From positions 744,001 to 808,000 of the forward strand of contig NZ_JAJAVQ010000002.1 of NCBI RefSeq assembly GCF_020531985.1: 64,000 nucleotides of DNA. Direction: 5' to 3'. Both the position numbers and the translations under genes were made by a program. Below, in pieces: positions 62,400 through 64,000 of the stretch (positions are counted from its first letter, which is position 1; each line of letters starts with the position of its first letter). The stretch is from Rheinheimera aquimaris (lineage in GTDB: Bacteria; Pseudomonadota; Gammaproteobacteria; Enterobacterales; Alteromonadaceae). The notes beneath the pieces are model-generated. The model saw only the letters and a program-made list of their open reading frames with translations. It had not been told where the DNA came from and made no database searches.

Positions 62400-64000
62400 T
62401 TAGGGTTCCTGAACCGGTCTCAACCGGTTGTTGCGATAGCTGGCCCAGCTTAGCTGACGCACTATGCTGCCACCCGGGGTCAGCCTTAACTGCCCGGTTA
62501 GCCCCGGAAACACGGTAGCGGGCAACTGCTGTTGCTGGCGCAGGCTGCCCACCAGCTGATAGGCATCATACCCCATTGCAAACAGACGCTGCAGCGTTTC
62601 GTCCTGATCAGCAAATAATTGCTGATACTGCTGACGTAGTTCAACGCTGCCTTGCTCTGCCAGCATCCATGGCATTTCGGTAAAGGTTAAACCGTTTAAA
62701 TCGCGCAGATCGGTGCTATCCAGGCTGGTGCTGTGGCTGCGCGAGCTGGCATAAACCGGCAGCCTGGGGGCTGTCTGGCTGACTGAAACGTCGACAAAAG
62801 GCTTAAACAGCCGGGTTTGTACCGGATCAGCAATCAGGTAAATGGCATCGATATCAAGCCGGCTGTGCGGGTCGGCTTCCAGCTTTTGCGGCAGCAGCGC
62901 ACTGATTTGCTTTACCCTGTCGCGACTGCGGTCGGTTTCCAGCAGGCTGTTAATCAGGGTTTCCAGCTCTTCCTTGCTATTGAACTGATGCATTTCCGGT
63001 GCGTCATTGCCAAGCTTGTGCCACTCGGCGGCAAAGTGCTGCTGCATGCGTACGCTGACATTGTTGGCAGAACTTATCACAACCGGGCGGCGGTAATTTT
63101 TCTGGGCAAACAGCTGAGCCATCTGACTGGCTTCGTCTTCCATGCTCAGCGCAAAGTAGAATTGCTCAGCCTTGGTAATATTGTTGTCTTTACTGTTTAA
63201 AAACAGCGTTGGCCATGGCCAGTTATCGACTTTGCTAACGCTGTCTACCTGATCTTTTAACAGTGGCCCAATAACAAACTCGGCCTGAGCCTGCTCAACC
63301 TGTTGCTGCATGGCTTCTGGTGACTGCTGGCTGTCGATAAATACCAGTGATGTTGCCTGTTTACTACTTGCCGCTGCCAGAATGCCATACTGAATGGCCT
63401 GCGCATGTGGCCGGAACTGGCCTTGCAGCGGCAGTAACACCGCAATACGTTTGGGCTGGTAAGGTGTCAGGTTGATTAACTGGCGCACAGCATCAGGCAG
63501 CTGAGATAGTGCCGGCAGCGTAGGATAGCGGCGCTGCCAGTCAGCGAAAGCTTGTTGTAAAGCCTCAGGCTGACCAATATAACGCCGGCTTAGCTGCGCC
63601 AGATTCAGCCAGCCAGCCGTGTTGTAATCTGCTCCTGTACGTAAACCTTCCAGCTGACTGTCGCTCAGCGCTGACAGGTTTTGCCATAACTGGTCCGGAT
63701 ATTGTGGAAAGTTTTGTAAAGCGCCGTCCTGCTGCTCCAACAATAACAAGTTGCGGCAGGCAGCTAAGTAGCGTTGTTGCTGGCTTTGATGCTGGCCGGC
63801 AAGCCACAGAAATTCAGCACGATCCGACTCAGCTATCTGTTCAAGTTCAATCTTGTCTAACAGCTGCATCAGACTGTGTTGTTGCTGTGTGGCAAGATAG
63901 GCTTTTAGCCTTGGCAGCATATTCTGGCGTCTGACCAGCGGATAGGGGCTTTGTTTCAGACTTTCAGTGATTGCCAACGCCAGCAGGTAATCTTCTTCTG
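62400..64000 (-). CDS. lpoA: Penicillin-binding protein activator LpoA (partial, N-terminus outside window)
   Basis: The frame runs leftwards from the right edge for at least 533 codons; the signal peptide and first part are missing. The N-terminal helical/TPR-like region (LWLAGQHQSQQQRYLAACRN) is followed by a periplasmic-binding-protein-like domain (RIAVLLPLQGQFRPHAQAIQYG to FAMGYDAYQLVGSLRQQ), the LppC/LpoA architecture. LpoA is an outer-membrane lipoprotein that activates PBP1A. It ends 7 bp before yraN. Confidence 0.92.
   Translation of the reverse strand, partial: EEDYLLALAITESLKQSPYPLVRRQNMLPRLKAYLATQQQHSLMQLLDKIELEQIAESDRAEFLWLAGQHQSQQQRYLAACRNLLLLEQQDGALQNFPQYPDQLWQNLSALSDSQLEGLRTGADYNTAGWLNLAQLSRRYIGQPEALQQAFADWQRRYPTLPALSQLPDAVRQLINLTPYQPKRIAVLLPLQGQFRPHAQAIQYGILAAASSKQATSLVFIDSQQSPEAMQQQVEQAQAEFVIGPLLKDQVDSVSKVDNWPWPTLFLNSKDNNITKAEQFYFALSMEDEASQMAQLFAQKNYRRPVVISSANNVSVRMQQHFAAEWHKLGNDAPEMHQFNSKEELETLINSLLETDRSRDRVKQISALLPQKLEADPHSRLDIDAIYLIADPVQTRLFKPFVDVSVSQTAPRLPVYASSRSHSTSLDSTDLRDLNGLTFTEMPWMLAEQGSVELRQQYQQLFADQDETLQRLFAMGYDAYQLVGSLRQQQQLPATVFPGLTGQLRLTPGGSIVRQLSWASYRNNRLRPVQEP

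Overview
The window looks like chromosomal DNA of a gammaproteobacterium related to Rheinheimera, Arsukibacterium and Alishewanella (former Alteromonadales). The reasons are the Shewanella/Alteromonas-type N-acetylglucosamine (GlcNAc) cluster with nagK, SIS-type nagB-II, nagP and nagX, the kbl-tdh pair, the lpoA-yraN-diaA-dolP block, the many secreted peptidases and c-di-GMP proteins, and a GC content near 50 percent. There are no rRNA or tRNA genes, insertion sequences, phage genes or CRISPR arrays. Organism and gene names rest on recognition of protein families, not on database searches. REGION 1 (1-15.2 kb) is a chitin/GlcNAc regulon. It holds a LacI-type NagR-like repressor (cut by the left edge), a TonB-dependent receptor, a JmjC/cupin protein, a TauE/SafE permease, SapC, a GH20 chitobiase, and the operon nagK-nagB-nagA-nagP-nagX. 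Five copies of an 18-bp palindrome (consensus AATGACAACGYTGTCATT) sit next to likely promoters. One copy (6663-6680) has no protein gene to serve. It follows a promoter-like sequence and precedes a strong hairpin and a classical terminator, so it probably controls an undescribed small RNA. REGION 2 (15.2-20.3 kb) has a Wzi-like outer-membrane protein overlapping coaD, a TetR regulator, and the threonine-degradation pair kbl-tdh. REGION 3 (20.4-30.3 kb) has a PEP-CTERM protein, two convergent subtilases sharing a perfect bidirectional terminator, a BaiN-type flavoprotein, a small conserved protein, a DUF4862 protein and a cupin protein. REGION 4 (30.5-37.8 kb) has a TrkH-type K+ transporter followed by a KdpD-like kinase without the KdpD/Usp sensor domains and a KdpE-like regulator, with no kdpFABC. 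Phased direct repeats upstream of trkH look like the regulator's operator. An S9 peptidase, a two-TM protein, a CBS protein and a small secreted protein behind an FNR-type box follow. REGION 5 (37.8-45.4 kb) is a signalling block: HPt protein, CHASE-PAS hybrid kinase with two REC domains and an HPt domain, REC-GGDEF cyclase, and a divergent REC-PAS-GGDEF-EAL protein. REGION 6 (45.4-51.5 kb) encodes a short-Q-loop (cyanide-insensitive type) cytochrome bd oxidase, cioAB. Two very small membrane-protein genes (34 and 38 codons) flank it, each translationally coupled. Divergent from it are a 7TM histidine kinase and a sigma54 activator. The shared intergenic region has a -24/-12 sigma54 promoter pointing at the oxidase operon and two upstream TGTAAAC-N3-GTTTACA palindromes. 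This suggests a kinase/activator circuit for the oxidase. REGION 7 (51.5-64 kb) is mostly housekeeping: an alcohol dehydrogenase-like oxidoreductase, a YkgJ-type protein, a 7TMR-DISM-PAS-GGDEF-EAL protein with a degenerate GGDEF site, a cytochrome c, recQ, a thioesterase, rarD, a DUF599 protein, and dolP-diaA-yraN-lpoA, the last cut by the right edge.
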